A stretch of DNA of 64,000 nt from assembly GCA_031280965.1 (NCBI GenBank), contig JAITFZ010000021.1, positions 1 through 64,000 of the forward strand, given 5' to 3'. Shown one piece after another: positions 7,768 to 16,764 of this stretch. The translations under genes were made by a program, and so were the position numbers. Positions within the stretch are counted from its first letter, which is position 1; each line of letters starts with the position of its first letter. Source of the stretch: Oscillospiraceae bacterium. GTDB taxonomy: Bacteria > Bacillota > Clostridia > Oscillospirales > Ruminococcaceae. Under the pieces are notes generated by a model. The model was not told where the DNA came from and ran no database searches. It saw nothing but the letters and a program-made list of their open reading frames with translations.

Positions 7768-7852
7768 GGTGGTTTCTCCGCCACCGTCTGATTACAGACG
7801 ATAAGATTTATACTTCAGTAAATTCCCCCGAAAAAATCGGGGGAATTTACTG
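7768..7852 (+). ncRNA. Small RNA candidate of three tandem hairpins
   Basis: Directly after the promoter come GGTGG/CCACC (7768-7785), CGTCTG/CAGACG (7785-7800), and a perfect 16-bp stem (7816-7831 with 7837-7852) centred on CCCCCGA/TCGGGGG. Only weak T content follows the last stem, so it may be a processed leader of galE rather than a terminated sRNA. Confidence 0.45.
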
Positions 7853-7879
7853 TCATAAATGTATTATGTCTGCACCCTA

Positions 7880-7908
7880 TTGTATTTTGAGCCGAGTTGT
7901 GTTATAAT
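7880..7908 (+). promoter_or_regulatory. Promoter of galE
   Basis: TTGTAT (7880-7885), 17 bases, then TATAAT (7903-7908) preceded by the extended TG element. Confidence 0.65.
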
Positions 7909-7934
7909 GATGAAGCATATGATTTGTAACATGA

Positions 7935-7960
7935 CGTGAAGAAAAGACTTTATGGAAATA
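7935..7960 (+). repeat. Degenerate core of the start-proximal repeat (copy E)
   Basis: CGTGAAGAAAAGACTTTATG followed by GAAATA matches the 3' core of copies A-D with about three differences. Here an extra AGAAAGGTG ribosome site intervenes before the galE start. Confidence 0.5.
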
Positions 7961-7979
7961 AGAAAGGTGCCTAAATAAT

Positions 7980-8969
7980 ATGTCCATACTCATAACCGGC
8001 GGCGCAGGCTTCATCGGCTCGCACACCTGCATTGAACTGCTCAATTCGGGCAGAGAAATAGTTGTAGTTGACAACTTCTTCAACTCCAAGCCGAAAGCTC
8101 TCGAAATAATACGGGAGCTTACCGGCAGTGATTTCAAATTTTACGAAGCTGACATTTGTGATAAACAAGCATTAACGCGGGTTTTTGCGGAAAATGAAAT
8201 TACCGAAGTCATTCATTTCGCAGGTTATAAAGCTGTTGCCGAAAGCGTGAGATTTCCGCTTAATTATTATAACAATAATGTCGGCGGAACATCGGTTCTG
8301 CTTGAAATAATGAGCAGGCATAATTGTAAAAAGTTAGTGTTCAGTTCTTCCGCGACTGTCTACGGTATTCCAGAAAGCGTACCCGTGAACGAGGATTTTC
8401 CGCTTAGCGCGATTAATCCTTACGGTCGCACAAAGCTGATTATTGAGGAAATGTGCAGAGATTTGCACATTTCCGACAACGAATGGAGCATTGCGCTTCT
8501 GCGTTATTTCAATCCTGTCGGCGCACACGAAAGCGGAAAACTCGGCGAAGACCCCAACGGAATTCCGAATAATCTCATGCCGATTATTTTACAAGCGGCG
8601 ACAGGAAAAATCCCCGAAATCAATGTCTGCGGAAACGACTATCCCACCCCCGACGGAACCTGTGTCCGCGATTATATCCACGTTGTAGATTTGGCAAGGG
8701 GGCATATCGCCGCGCTTGAACACATGAAAAATGGCGTTCAAACCTATAACCTCGGAGCAGGCAAGGGGTACTCGGTGCTTGATGTAATTAACACTTTCAA
8801 GCGCGTGAACGGGGTTAACGTGCCTTATAAAATCGCCGAACGCCGTTTGGGCGATGCCGCCGAGTGCCGGTCTGACCCGTCTAAGGCGGAACGTGAACTT
8901 GGCTGGAAAGCGGAATTCGGAATCGAAAGAATGTGCGAAGATGCGTGGAGGTTTACGTTACTTTTATAA
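7980..8969 (+). CDS. galE: UDP-glucose 4-epimerase
   Basis: 329 residues, an extended SDR enzyme interconverting UDP-glucose and UDP-galactose with bound NAD. It starts with the Rossmann motif ITGGAGFIGSHT and has FSSSATVYG (catalytic Ser) and the YGRTK pair (Tyr/Lys) near residue 147. HFAGYKAVAES and GTCVRDYIHVVDLA are GalE signatures. The C-terminus ends RFTLLL and overlaps the end of convergent purK by 17 bases. It probably supplies UDP-galactose for envelope polysaccharide, consistent with the CapD-like enzyme nearby. Confidence 0.96.
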   Translation: MSILITGGAGFIGSHTCIELLNSGREIVVVDNFFNSKPKALEIIRELTGSDFKFYEADICDKQALTRVFAENEITEVIHFAGYKAVAESVRFPLNYYNNNVGGTSVLLEIMSRHNCKKLVFSSSATVYGIPESVPVNEDFPLSAINPYGRTKLIIEEMCRDLHISDNEWSIALLRYFNPVGAHESGKLGEDPNGIPNNLMPIILQAATGKIPEINVCGNDYPTPDGTCVRDYIHVVDLARGHIAALEHMKNGVQTYNLGAGKGYSVLDVINTFKRVNGVNVPYKIAERRLGDAAECRSDPSKAERELGWKAEFGIERMCEDAWRFTLLL

Positions 8970-10074
8970 TCTTCTTCGCGTTTTCGGCTCCTGCAATTGC
9001 GCCTTCAACCGTTTCGTCAATAACCGTAAAATGACCCATCTTACGCCCTTTTTTTGATTCTTCCTTTCCGTAAAGATGAACACGGATGTTTGAATTTTCG
9101 CGATACGCCTGTTCAAGCCCCGTGAGCGCAGGCACACCGCTACTTTCGCCGAGCAGATTTACCATTACGGTTGGCTGTTTCAGGCTGACATTGCCGAAAG
9201 GCAGTTCCGCGATTGCTCTTATATGATTCTCAAATTGATTGGCAAAGCATCCCTCGATTGTATAATGCCCTGAATTATGCGGTCTTGGCGCAATTTCATT
9301 TACATAAATACCGCCGTCCTTTGTAACAAACATCTCTACGCAAAAAGTCCCCACACCCTCGAAAATTTCCATGACCTTTTCTGTTATTGCCAATGCTTTT
9401 TTTGCAGTCTCCGCGTTAATCCTTGCGGGGACTATTGTTGTGTCTAAAATACTGTTTTGGTGGTAATTTTCGGCGATAGGATAAATTACGTTCGCGCCGT
9501 CGGTGGCGCGGCAGGCGATAATTGAAATTTCCTTATCAAAGTCTATGAACTGTTCAATCATAAGCTCTTTTTTACCGCCGCCGAGAGAATTATATGCAGT
9601 TTCTATTTCCGATTTGCTTCTGATTAAAGCAGTGCCTTTGCCGTCGTAGCCGCCTTTTGTGGTTTTAAGCATACCGACATCTATATCGCCTATGCTCTGC
9701 ACCCGCCTAAATTCAGGCACGGGAATTCCTGCATTTTTTAGCGCAAGCTTCTGCGTATATTTATCCTGTATTATTTCCAAACTGCGAACCGACGGATAGA
9801 TTACATGACCTTCTTCTTCAAGTTTTTTCAAAGCCGCCACGCTTATAAGCTCCCATTCATAGGTTATAACGTCCGTTTTGCTTGCGAGTTCCCTGTAAGC
9901 CGCCTCATCGTCCAAATCTGCAACAATAAGTTCGTCACTCATGCTGCGCGACGGACAATTCGGTTCGGGGTCTAAGGTTACGATGCGGAAGCCGAGCCGT
10001 TTCGCTTCTAAAATCATCATCTTGCCGAGTTGTCCGCCGCCTATAATGCCTATTCTTTTTTTAGTTACATCCAT
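8953..10074 (-). CDS. purK: N5-carboxyaminoimidazole ribonucleotide synthase
   Basis: 373 residues, an ATP-grasp enzyme of purine synthesis: AIR + bicarbonate + ATP gives N5-CAIR. It starts MDVTKKRIGIIGGGQLGKMM, the PurK dinucleotide-like motif. KTTKGGYDGKGT is the ATP-grasp lysine loop, and EMFVTKDGGIYVNEIAPRPHNSGHYTI the metal-binding and substrate segment. The ATG follows the purE stop with no gap (TAGATG), so the two are one operon. Confidence 0.97.
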   Translation of the reverse strand: MDVTKKRIGIIGGGQLGKMMILEAKRLGFRIVTLDPEPNCPSRSMSDELIVADLDDEAAYRELASKTDVITYEWELISVAALKKLEEEGHVIYPSVRSLEIIQDKYTQKLALKNAGIPVPEFRRVQSIGDIDVGMLKTTKGGYDGKGTALIRSKSEIETAYNSLGGGKKELMIEQFIDFDKEISIIACRATDGANVIYPIAENYHQNSILDTTIVPARINAETAKKALAITEKVMEIFEGVGTFCVEMFVTKDGGIYVNEIAPRPHNSGHYTIEGCFANQFENHIRAIAELPFGNVSLKQPTVMVNLLGESSGVPALTGLEQAYRENSNIRVHLYGKEESKKGRKMGHFTVIDETVEGAIAGAENAKKIIKVT

Positions 10075-10584
10075 CTACATGCCCTCCGGATATTTCTCGT
10101 ATCCAATATCGGCTAAACTGCTGATTTTTTCATGAACGGACTTATCTAAATTAACCTTGTATTCGTGCAGTTTTTCTGCTATTTCATCGTCACATACCGA
10201 CAATATCGATGCGGCTAAAATCCCGGCGTTCTTTGCGCCGTTTATTGCGACGGTAGCTACGGGGATTCCAGGCGGCATTTGAACGATTGAATACAGCGAG
10301 TCGATTCCGCTGAGCGTTTTGGTTTTAACAGGTACGCCGATAACGGGTAAAGTTGTCAGGGAAGCCGTCATGCCGGGCAGGTGCGCCGAACCTCCCGCTC
10401 CCGCGATAATCACTTTCAACCCCCGGCTTTTGGCTGTTTTCGCATATTCGTAAAGCCTGTCCGGCGTTCTGTGCGCCGAAACTATAGTGACTTCAAAGCC
10501 GATTCCGAGTTCTTTCAGGAAATCTGCCGCTTCTTTCATAACCGGCAAATCAGAATCACTGCCCATGATAATACCAACCTTCAT
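10075..10584 (-). CDS. purE: N5-CAIR mutase
   Basis: 169 residues from ATG 10584, chosen because GAGGAGG lies just upstream and the family begins [16 protein letters not shown]. It converts N5-CAIR to CAIR. Active-site signatures are [16 protein letters not shown] and [10 protein letters not shown]. It is the first gene of the purEK operon, driven by the left-facing half of the symmetric promoter at 10622-10664. No purine riboswitch is visible in the short leader. Confidence 0.97.
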   Translation of the reverse strand: MKVGIIMGSDSDLPVMKEAADFLKELGIGFEVTIVSAHRTPDRLYEYAKTAKSRGLKVIIAGAGGSAHLPGMTASLTTLPVIGVPVKTKTLSGIDSLYSIVQMPPGIPVATVAINGAKNAGILAASILSVCDDEIAEKLHEYKVNLDKSVHEKISSLADIGYEKYPEGM

Positions 10585-10621
10585 AAACCATGCCTCCTCA
10601 TAATCAAAATGTAGTAAAATA

Positions 10622-10664
10622 ATTATAACATGTATTTGACAAAACGTCAAATACATGTTATAAT
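10622..10664. promoter_or_regulatory. Symmetric divergent promoter (purEK / capD-like)
   Basis: A perfect 19-bp inverted repeat, right arm GTCAAATACATGTTATAAT, with a 5-base centre AAAAC. Rightwards: TTGACA (10636-10641), 17 bases, TATAAT (10659-10664) with TG extension. Leftwards: TTGACG (10645-10650), 17 bases, TATAAT (10622-10627). The two -35 elements interlock at the centre. Confidence 0.85.
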
Positions 10665-10740
10665 ATCGTTGTTTGTTGCAAAAAATATCAAAAAAAGGCT
10701 TAATAAAACGAATAAGCCTGTATAAAGAAATGAGATATTT

Positions 10741-12600
10741 ATGAAGGGTCGCAGTATATTCAGGACAACACTGCTTATATTCGCGGATATGTTCATCCTA
10801 ATCGGTTCATGGTGTTTTGCCATTTATTTGGCGTCATATCTGTACATTTTTGACACTCCGTTAATCGGCGTTATCATAGACTACGGTTATTTCTGGCAGG
10901 TATATTGCCTTACGGCTTTTTGGTTATCGGGCGTATACCGCAGTTTGTGGCAGCATATAGGAATCGGAATGGTTCTGCGGCTGACTTTTGCGGCAGGGGT
11001 AAGCAATCTTGCCGTTTACTGCTCACTAAGACTACTTAGCGGCTTCGGCTGGCCCAATCCCGCTATCGGTATGCTGGCGTTCTTCTTTACGCTTATACTT
11101 TCCGGCGGTGTGCGCGTTTACAGTCTTGTGTGGCGGGCTGTAGTTCGCTGGTGGCGGCGGTTACGCGGACAGGCAATACGGGAGCAAACCGAGCCGATTC
11201 GTGTACTTATGATTGGAGCGGGTGAGTTCGCTTCTACAATGCTTTTAAATTTAAACAAACATACCCAGGGAACACGACCGAGGCGCGTTTATTCAATCGT
11301 TGATAAAAACTTGGACAAGCACGGCTACCACCTGCACGGAATCCCTGTAGAAGGCGATGATTCACTGATTCCCGCGCTTGTGGACAAGTATAATATAGAA
11401 GAAGTTTTAATAGCCGTCCCCTCAATTTCAAATCAGGATATGCGGGCGCTTGTCAAATATATTCCTATGGGACGCTGTAAGGTGCGGGTTATTAAGCCTT
11501 TCGCAAAACAAACTTCACTTCCTGAAGAAACGCTGAAAGACTTAGATATAAGCGACTTGCTGGGCAGACCGGAAACAATGCTTGACACCGAAGAAATTTC
11601 AAAATGGATAAAAGGCGGCACTGTCTTAGTAACGGGCGGCGGCGGTTCTATCGGCTCGGAATTATGTCGGCAGATTTTATTGTTTGAACCGTTGAGAATT
11701 ATTATATTTGATATTTCGGAAAACAACGCACATAACTTACAACAGGATTTATTAACACTTCACGGGCAATCAATACGCGAGATATTTCATATCCGTATCG
11801 GCTCGGTGCTTGATGAAAAGCGGCTCAATGAGGTTTTTAATGAGTTTAGACCGTCTGCGGTTTTCCATGCGGCGGCGTTCAAGCATGTACCGCTGATGGA
11901 AGAATGTCCGCGGCTTGCCGTTGAAAACAACGTAATCGGCACACGAACCCTCGGACTGTGTGCAATCAGGTACGGGGTTAAGCGGTTTGTGCTGATTTCC
12001 ACCGATAAAGCGGTAAATCCCGCAAATATAATGGGCGCAAGCAAGCGAATGGCGGAATTGGTAATACAATCATTGAATTCAAAACAAGCAACGGAGTTCG
12101 TGGCTGTGCGTTTCGGAAATGTCCTCGGCTCTAACGGAAGTGTGATTCCGATATTTCAACATCAAATTAAAGCGGGCGGACCCGTAACTGTAACGCACCC
12201 TGATATTATCAGGTATTTCATGACGATTCCCGAAGCGGCGCGGCTTGTAATTCAAGCGGGCGCAATCGCAAAGGGCGGCGAGATTTTTATATTAGACATG
12301 GGAGACCCCGTGAAAATTTCTGATTTGGCAGAGAATTTAATCCGTATGGCGGGATTTATTCCCGGTGTTGACATAAAAATAGAGTTTACGGGTCTGCGTC
12401 CCGGAGAAAAGCTTTTTGAAGAGCTTCTGCTTGAAGAAGAGGGCATTGAAAAAACCGCAAACTCTCAAATCTACGTAGCCCGTCCCGTGAATATTGAAGC
12501 GAGCCTTGAGCGCGAAATAGCGAATGATTATGCCAACTTTGAGGTGCATGGCGATGTTATGGCGCTGATTCATAAATACGTGCCTGAATACGAAAAGTAA
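10741..12600 (+). CDS. Membrane-bound nucleotide-sugar 4,6-dehydratase (CapD/FlaA1-like)
   Basis: 619 residues. Four N-terminal membrane helices (residues about 8-110), then a CoA-binding-like Rossmann domain ([14 protein letters not shown]), then an SDR domain with [14 protein letters not shown] near residue 300, [12 protein letters not shown] and [20 protein letters not shown]. The last carries the altered catalytic pattern of the UDP-GlcNAc 4,6-dehydratase family (WbpM/PglF/CapD). Such enzymes begin synthesis of diamino or deoxy sugars for capsule, O-glycans or glycoproteins at the inner membrane face. The start lacks a strong ribosome site. No glycan cluster accompanies it. Confidence 0.9.
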   Translation: MKGRSIFRTTLLIFADMFILIGSWCFAIYLASYLYIFDTPLIGVIIDYGYFWQVYCLTAFWLSGVYRSLWQHIGIGMVLRLTFAAGVSNLAVYCSLRLLSGFGWPNPAIGMLAFFFTLILSGGVRVYSLVWRAVVRWWRRLRGQAIREQTEPIRVLMIGAGEFASTMLLNLNKHTQGTRPRRVYSIVDKNLDKHGYHLHGIPVEGDDSLIPALVDKYNIEEVLIAVPSISNQDMRALVKYIPMGRCKVRVIKPFAKQTSLPEETLKDLDISDLLGRPETMLDTEEISKWIKGGTVLVTGGGGSIGSELCRQILLFEPLRIIIFDISENNAHNLQQDLLTLHGQSIREIFHIRIGSVLDEKRLNEVFNEFRPSAVFHAAAFKHVPLMEECPRLAVENNVIGTRTLGLCAIRYGVKRFVLISTDKAVNPANIMGASKRMAELVIQSLNSKQATEFVAVRFGNVLGSNGSVIPIFQHQIKAGGPVTVTHPDIIRYFMTIPEAARLVIQAGAIAKGGEIFILDMGDPVKISDLAENLIRMAGFIPGVDIKIEFTGLRPGEKLFEELLLEEEGIEKTANSQIYVARPVNIEASLEREIANDYANFEVHGDVMALIHKYVPEYEK

Positions 12601-12626
12601 TTCCCGCCTGAAAGCGGGAATTACTT
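12595..12626. terminator. Bidirectional terminator between capD-like gene and phoU
   Basis: A 13-bp stem AAGTAATTCCCGC / GCGGGAATTACTT (12595-12607 with 12614-12626) ending in TTTT on plus. It serves both convergent units. Confidence 0.8.
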
Positions 12627-12645
12627 TTAATACTTTTTTAATATT

Positions 12646-13308
12646 TTACATGATTCTGCTGTCTTTATGCAAACCCGTGAGTGAAAAAACAACCCATTCC
12701 GCAATATTTGTGGCGTGGTCGCCGATTCTCTCAAAATACTTTGCAACCATAATTAAATCCATAGCCTGGTCGGTGTTTGCCGCATTTTCTTTAATTAACT
12801 CAGTCAGTTCTTCCTTAACCACGATAAAGAGATTGTCAACTATATCATCGTAAACAATTACCTCCTTTGCCAGTTCCAGGTCTTTCTTTACAAAGGCGTC
12901 GATGCTTTTAGTTACCATCTTCATGGTTTCCTCAGCCATCATCGGAATATGCGTCAGCTCTTTAATATACCGGCAATCCGCCAAAAGCAATGTAATCTCC
13001 GAAATATCGGCGGCATGGTCGCCGATTCGTTCTAAATCTGTTATGATTTTCAACACGGATGAAACAAGCCTCAAGTCATTAGCGACGGGCTGTTGTTGTA
13101 AAATTATTTTAAGGCAGAGGCGCTCGATTTCCTTTTCCTTATCGTCAATTTCGTTGTCAAATTCCACAGTTTTCTTCGCTAATTCAACATTTTTATCAAC
13201 CAATGCTTTAGTGGCGTCTTTAATAGCCTTTTCAACAATTTCGCCCATCTCGATTAAAGAGATGTTGAGCATTTCAAGTTGCTCATCAAATTTTGAACGT
13301 ACAGACAT
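12646..13308 (-). CDS. phoU: Phosphate transport system regulator PhoU
   Basis: 220 residues, all helical, with the two PhoU repeats. The metal-binding motifs are ERIGDHAADI (about residue 96) and ERIGDHATNIAEW (about residue 195). It normally links Pst transporter state to a PhoR-type kinase and restrains uptake. It is the last gene of the pst operon, three bases after the divergent second pstB. No phoBR genes lie nearby. Confidence 0.95.
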   Translation of the reverse strand: MSVRSKFDEQLEMLNISLIEMGEIVEKAIKDATKALVDKNVELAKKTVEFDNEIDDKEKEIERLCLKIILQQQPVANDLRLVSSVLKIITDLERIGDHAADISEITLLLADCRYIKELTHIPMMAEETMKMVTKSIDAFVKKDLELAKEVIVYDDIVDNLFIVVKEELTELIKENAANTDQAMDLIMVAKYFERIGDHATNIAEWVVFSLTGLHKDSRIM

Positions 13309-13311
13309 AAA

Positions 13312-14067
13312 TTAACCAAACCTCCCTGTGATATAGTCGCTTGTTCTGCGGTCTTTCGGGCTTGAAAAAACCTCCATATTCGCGCCTTCTTCTATAAGAT
13401 TTCCCATGAGCATGAATGCTACTCTGTCGGAAATGCGCGCCGCCTGCTGTGTGTTGTGCGGGGAAATAATAATAGTAAACTGTTTTTTAAGCTCTGTAAG
13501 TGATTCTTCGATTTTAGCTGTCGATATAGGGTCAAGTCCCGAGCATGGTCTGTCTAAAAGTATAACCTCCGGCTCCAAAGCTAATACCCGTGCAAGGCAT
13601 AATCTCTGCTGCTGTCCCCCCGACAGGCTCATAGCCTGAATCTTCAGCCTGTCCTTAACCTCTTCCCAAAGCGCCGCCTGACGCAAAGCCAGCTCAACAG
13701 TTTCGGCTAAAGCCTTCTTGTTTTTCTTACGGGCAAGACGCGGACCGTAAGCGATGTTATCGAAAATAGACATAGGGAGCGGGGTCGGCACATCGAAAAC
13801 AATACCCACCCTGCGCCTAAGTTCGGTTACGCTTACTTCCGGCGCATAAATGCTTTGGTTATCAAGCTGAATTTCACCCTCAATACGGATTCCCGGCGTT
13901 AGGTCGCACAGACGGTTCAATGTACGCAGAAGCGTTGTAATCCCGCTGTTTGCCGGCCCGATGACAGAGAAAATCTCGTTTGCCGGAATACTCATATTGA
14001 GATTATTAATAGCCTGCTTTTGATTATAATAAAAATTCAAATCATTTATTACTATTTTATCAGCCAT
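13312..14067 (-). CDS. PstB-like ATPase with degenerate catalytic motifs
   Basis: 251 residues from ATG 14067, directly after repeat copy B. It is homologous to PstB over its full length and ends in the same DYITGRFG as the other PstB. Key positions are changed: Walker A reads GPANSGITT (Lys replaced by Ile), the Q-loop reads VGIVFDVPTPLP (Gln replaced by Asp), and Walker B reads ILLDRPCSGLD (catalytic Glu replaced by Arg). The signature LSGGQQQR and the His in SPHNTQQA remain. It should bind ATP poorly and not hydrolyse it. It probably forms a heterodimer with the intact PstB (16765-17547), leaving one working site, or acts as a regulator. The reading frame is clean, so it is not a pseudogene. 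Confidence 0.88.
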   Translation of the reverse strand: MADKIVINDLNFYYNQKQAINNLNMSIPANEIFSVIGPANSGITTLLRTLNRLCDLTPGIRIEGEIQLDNQSIYAPEVSVTELRRRVGIVFDVPTPLPMSIFDNIAYGPRLARKKNKKALAETVELALRQAALWEEVKDRLKIQAMSLSGGQQQRLCLARVLALEPEVILLDRPCSGLDPISTAKIEESLTELKKQFTIIISPHNTQQAARISDRVAFMLMGNLIEEGANMEVFSSPKDRRTSDYITGRFG

Positions 14068-14148
14068 ATTATTTTCATAAAGTCCTTTCTTCACCAACAG
14101 GGAATGAAAACAACGTTTTCCTCGTTTCAGTTATGTTTTGTTTCAACC
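14068..14148 (-). repeat. Start-codon-proximal dispersed repeat, copy B
   Basis: On the minus strand, GGTTGAAACAAAACATAAC through GTTGGTGAAGAAAGGACTTT up to the pstB-like ATG. It lacks the GCTTCG palindrome found in copies A and C. Confidence 0.85.
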
Positions 14149-14150
14149 TT

Positions 14151-14987
14151 TTATCGCCCCTTTGCAACAAAGCGGTTTATAAGCATATTTGCGACAACAT
14201 TAATAAAGAATACCAATATTATTAATACCGCCGCCGTGCCGTAAGCGTTTCTTTCGGAAATGCCATCCATTACGAGGGTGTAAAAGTGAACAGCCAAAGA
14301 CCGCGACGAGTCAAAAACGGAACGCGGCATTATCAACTCATAACCCGCCGTCATAATAAGAGCGGCTGTTTCGGCTACGCACCGACCGACGCTTAATATA
14401 ATTCCGTTTGCGATGCCTCTTATGGCAGACGGAACTACAGCTTTGCGTATTGTCTGCCACTTTGTCCCGCCGAGCGAAAAGCTAACCTCACGGTAAGACT
14501 TCGGGACAGAGCGAATGGATTCCTCGGCAGTTCGGATTAAGGTAGGCAGTATCATAATCGCCACAGTAAGTCCGCCCGACAGAATCGACCAGCCCAAACC
14601 CAGCACATCCAAGAAAAATATAAATCCGAAAAGCCCGTAAATTATTGAAGGTATTCCTGCGAGTGATTCGGTGCAAAAACGTATAATACGGGTAATAATT
14701 CCGCCTTTGGTGTATTCTGCGAGATAAAATGCCGTCCCTACACCGAAAGGCATCGCTATTAATACAGCTAAAGCCGTAACCGACAATGTACCGATAATCG
14801 GGGAAGCAATTCCTCCCTCACGCCCTGAGCGGCGCGGAATTTCTGTAAGGAAATTCCAATTGATTACAGGTAACCCTCTGTACAGAATAAATATAATTAT
14901 AAATATAAGTACGGCAATTACCATCAGGGCGATTGTCCAAATCAGGATTTTGGCAGTTTTTTCGGCATTGCGGGCGGTAATTCTCAT
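14151..14987 (-). CDS. pstA: Phosphate ABC transporter permease PstA
   Basis: 278 residues with six membrane helices. The EAA-loop region reads LRTAEESIRSVPKSYREVSFSLGGTKWQTI, contacting the ATPases. It starts immediately after the pstC stop (TAGATG) and ends just before repeat copy B. With PstC it forms the membrane channel for phosphate. Confidence 0.94.
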   Translation of the reverse strand: MRITARNAEKTAKILIWTIALMVIAVLIFIIIFILYRGLPVINWNFLTEIPRRSGREGGIASPIIGTLSVTALAVLIAMPFGVGTAFYLAEYTKGGIITRIIRFCTESLAGIPSIIYGLFGFIFFLDVLGLGWSILSGGLTVAIMILPTLIRTAEESIRSVPKSYREVSFSLGGTKWQTIRKAVVPSAIRGIANGIILSVGRCVAETAALIMTAGYELIMPRSVFDSSRSLAVHFYTLVMDGISERNAYGTAAVLIILVFFINVVANMLINRFVAKGR

Positions 14988-15839
14988 CTATTTTACCTTC
15001 TTTCGGGTAATATACTGGGCAGAAATATTTAAAATCATGATAATCACAAACAACACAATACCCGTAGCGAAAAGCGCCTGCCGGTGCCTGCCGGCGGCGT
15101 AGCCCATTTCTAAGCCGATATTGGTGGTGAGGGTTCTTACAGAGTCTAAAATCGACTCAGGGAGAGCTACCGAGTTACCGAGAACCATTATAACTACCAT
15201 CGTTTCGCCGACAGCGCGACCGATTCCGAGAATAACGCCTGCGACAATTCCCGATTTCGCGGCGGGAAGCTGTACATGACGAATCGTCTGCCAATGAGTC
15301 ATGCCGAGCGCGAGCGCGCCTTCCTTGTATGTACGCGGCAGGGCGAGAAGCGAAACTTCGGAAATACTTATAATTGTAGGCAGTATCATAATGGCTAATA
15401 TAATCGAACCGGCGAGTATGCTCATTCCGACCCCGCCCAAGTGAGTGCTTATTGCGGGGACGATAAAAATCAACCCCCAAAAGCCGTATACTACCGAAGG
15501 TATACCCGCTAACAACTGAATCGCGGGTCTGAATATGTTTTTCATCATAGCGGGAGCGAATTCCGCCATGAATATACTACAGCAGATTCCGACGGGTATT
15601 CCGAGGAGAGCCGCCCCGAGCGTAACCGAAACAGTGCCGACAATCATTGGAAAAATTCCGAACTGCCCCTGTTCCGGAGCCCACGACATTCCGAAAATAA
15701 AGTTAAACAAGCCTACCTCGGCAATCAGGGGCATACCATTAACGAAGATAAACACGGTAATCAGCACTAATGCGGATATTGTGGAAAGGGCTAAGACGAA
15801 AAAAACCCGTCCCGACAACTTCTCTTTGAACTTTTTCAT
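14988..15839 (-). CDS. pstC: Phosphate ABC transporter permease PstC
   Basis: 283 residues from ATG 15839. The upstream in-frame residues MVKKGLYENN come from repeat copy C and are not family sequence. It has six membrane helices and the typical EAA loop SLLALPRTYKEGALALGMTHWQTI. It is the partner of PstA. The repeat lies between it and pstS, inside the operon. Confidence 0.94.
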   Translation of the reverse strand: MKKFKEKLSGRVFFVLALSTISALVLITVFIFVNGMPLIAEVGLFNFIFGMSWAPEQGQFGIFPMIVGTVSVTLGAALLGIPVGICCSIFMAEFAPAMMKNIFRPAIQLLAGIPSVVYGFWGLIFIVPAISTHLGGVGMSILAGSIILAIMILPTIISISEVSLLALPRTYKEGALALGMTHWQTIRHVQLPAAKSGIVAGVILGIGRAVGETMVVIMVLGNSVALPESILDSVRTLTTNIGLEMGYAAGRHRQALFATGIVLFVIIMILNISAQYITRKKVK

Positions 15840-15941
15840 ATTATTTTCATAAAGTCCTTTCTTCACCAACGGAGGACAGCTTCGTTTTAAAACGAAGCGA
15901 AAACGATGTTTTCCCCGTTTCAGTTGTGTTTTGTTTCAATC
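15840..15941 (-). repeat. Start-codon-proximal dispersed repeat, copy C
   Basis: On the minus strand it runs from GATTGAAACAAAACACAAC through the palindrome GCTTCGTTTTAAAACGAAGC (15879-15898) to GGTGAAGAAAGGACTTTATG before the pstC start. It abuts the pstS stop. Confidence 0.85.
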
Positions 15942-16760
15942 TTAACCAATCCTTCCGCTAACAGAAATCAATCCCTCGCCAATCAACAACTGCTGTCCTT
16001 CTTCTGAAAGAATATAATCTATAAAGTGCCCGACATAACCCTCGGGGGCTTCCGGCATAACAAACAAAAACGCTCTGTACAGACCGTAACTGCCGTTGAG
16101 AACGTTTTCCCGCGTTGGCGCAACGCCGTCTAATTGTAAAGCCTTTACCGGACGCAAGCCGGGTTGCGGCTCGGCAAGCCCGAGTGAAATAAAGCCGATT
16201 GTGTCCCGGTTACCCGAAACCAACTGTCTGACGGCGCCGTTAGAGTTTTGCACAATCGCCCGCTGATGTATTACCTCGCCTTCCATAACTAAGTCCTGAA
16301 ATGCGCTTCTCGTGCCTGAACCCGCTTCACGTGCTATAATGTGTATTCTCGCATCTCTGCCGCCTACTTCGCTCCAGTTGGTAATTCTGCGGGTGTATAT
16401 ATCGCGTAATTGCTGCATGGAGAGATTATCAACAGGGTTGTCCGGGTGTATAATAATAGCAAGTCCGTCCAAAGCGATTTCGGACGACCATAAGTCCCGC
16501 TCATCTTCATTTAAGGCGCGTGAAGACATTCCTATGTCCGCAAAACCGCTCACAGCCGCTAAGATTCCCGCCGAAGAGCCGCCGCCCTGAATCCCCACTC
16601 CGTATTCGGGGTACAGAATCCTGTACTCTTCCACTAAGATTTCAACATACGGCAGAACCGAAGTTGAACCGGAGACAATAACATTTGTCTCGCCTCTTGC
16701 GGCACAGGAGGACGCAAAGCCCGCCGAAAGAATTATTAAAGTAATAATTAAACGTTTCAT
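15942..16760 (-). CDS. pstS: Phosphate-binding lipoprotein PstS
   Basis: 272 residues from ATG 16760, four bases after the pstB stop. The protein begins MKRLIITLIILSAGFASSC, a lipoprotein signal with the lipobox Cys at about residue 19. Phosphate-binding segments are VSGSTSVLP, GGGSSAGI and REAGSGTRSAFQ. It captures phosphate outside the membrane for PstCA. A longer frame reaching 16874 overlaps pstB and has no signal peptide, so it was not used. Confidence 0.93.
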   Translation of the reverse strand: MKRLIITLIILSAGFASSCAARGETNVIVSGSTSVLPYVEILVEEYRILYPEYGVGIQGGGSSAGILAAVSGFADIGMSSRALNEDERDLWSSEIALDGLAIIIHPDNPVDNLSMQQLRDIYTRRITNWSEVGGRDARIHIIAREAGSGTRSAFQDLVMEGEVIHQRAIVQNSNGAVRQLVSGNRDTIGFISLGLAEPQPGLRPVKALQLDGVAPTRENVLNGSYGLYRAFLFVMPEAPEGYVGHFIDYILSEEGQQLLIGEGLISVSGRIG

Positions 16761-16764
16761 ATTT

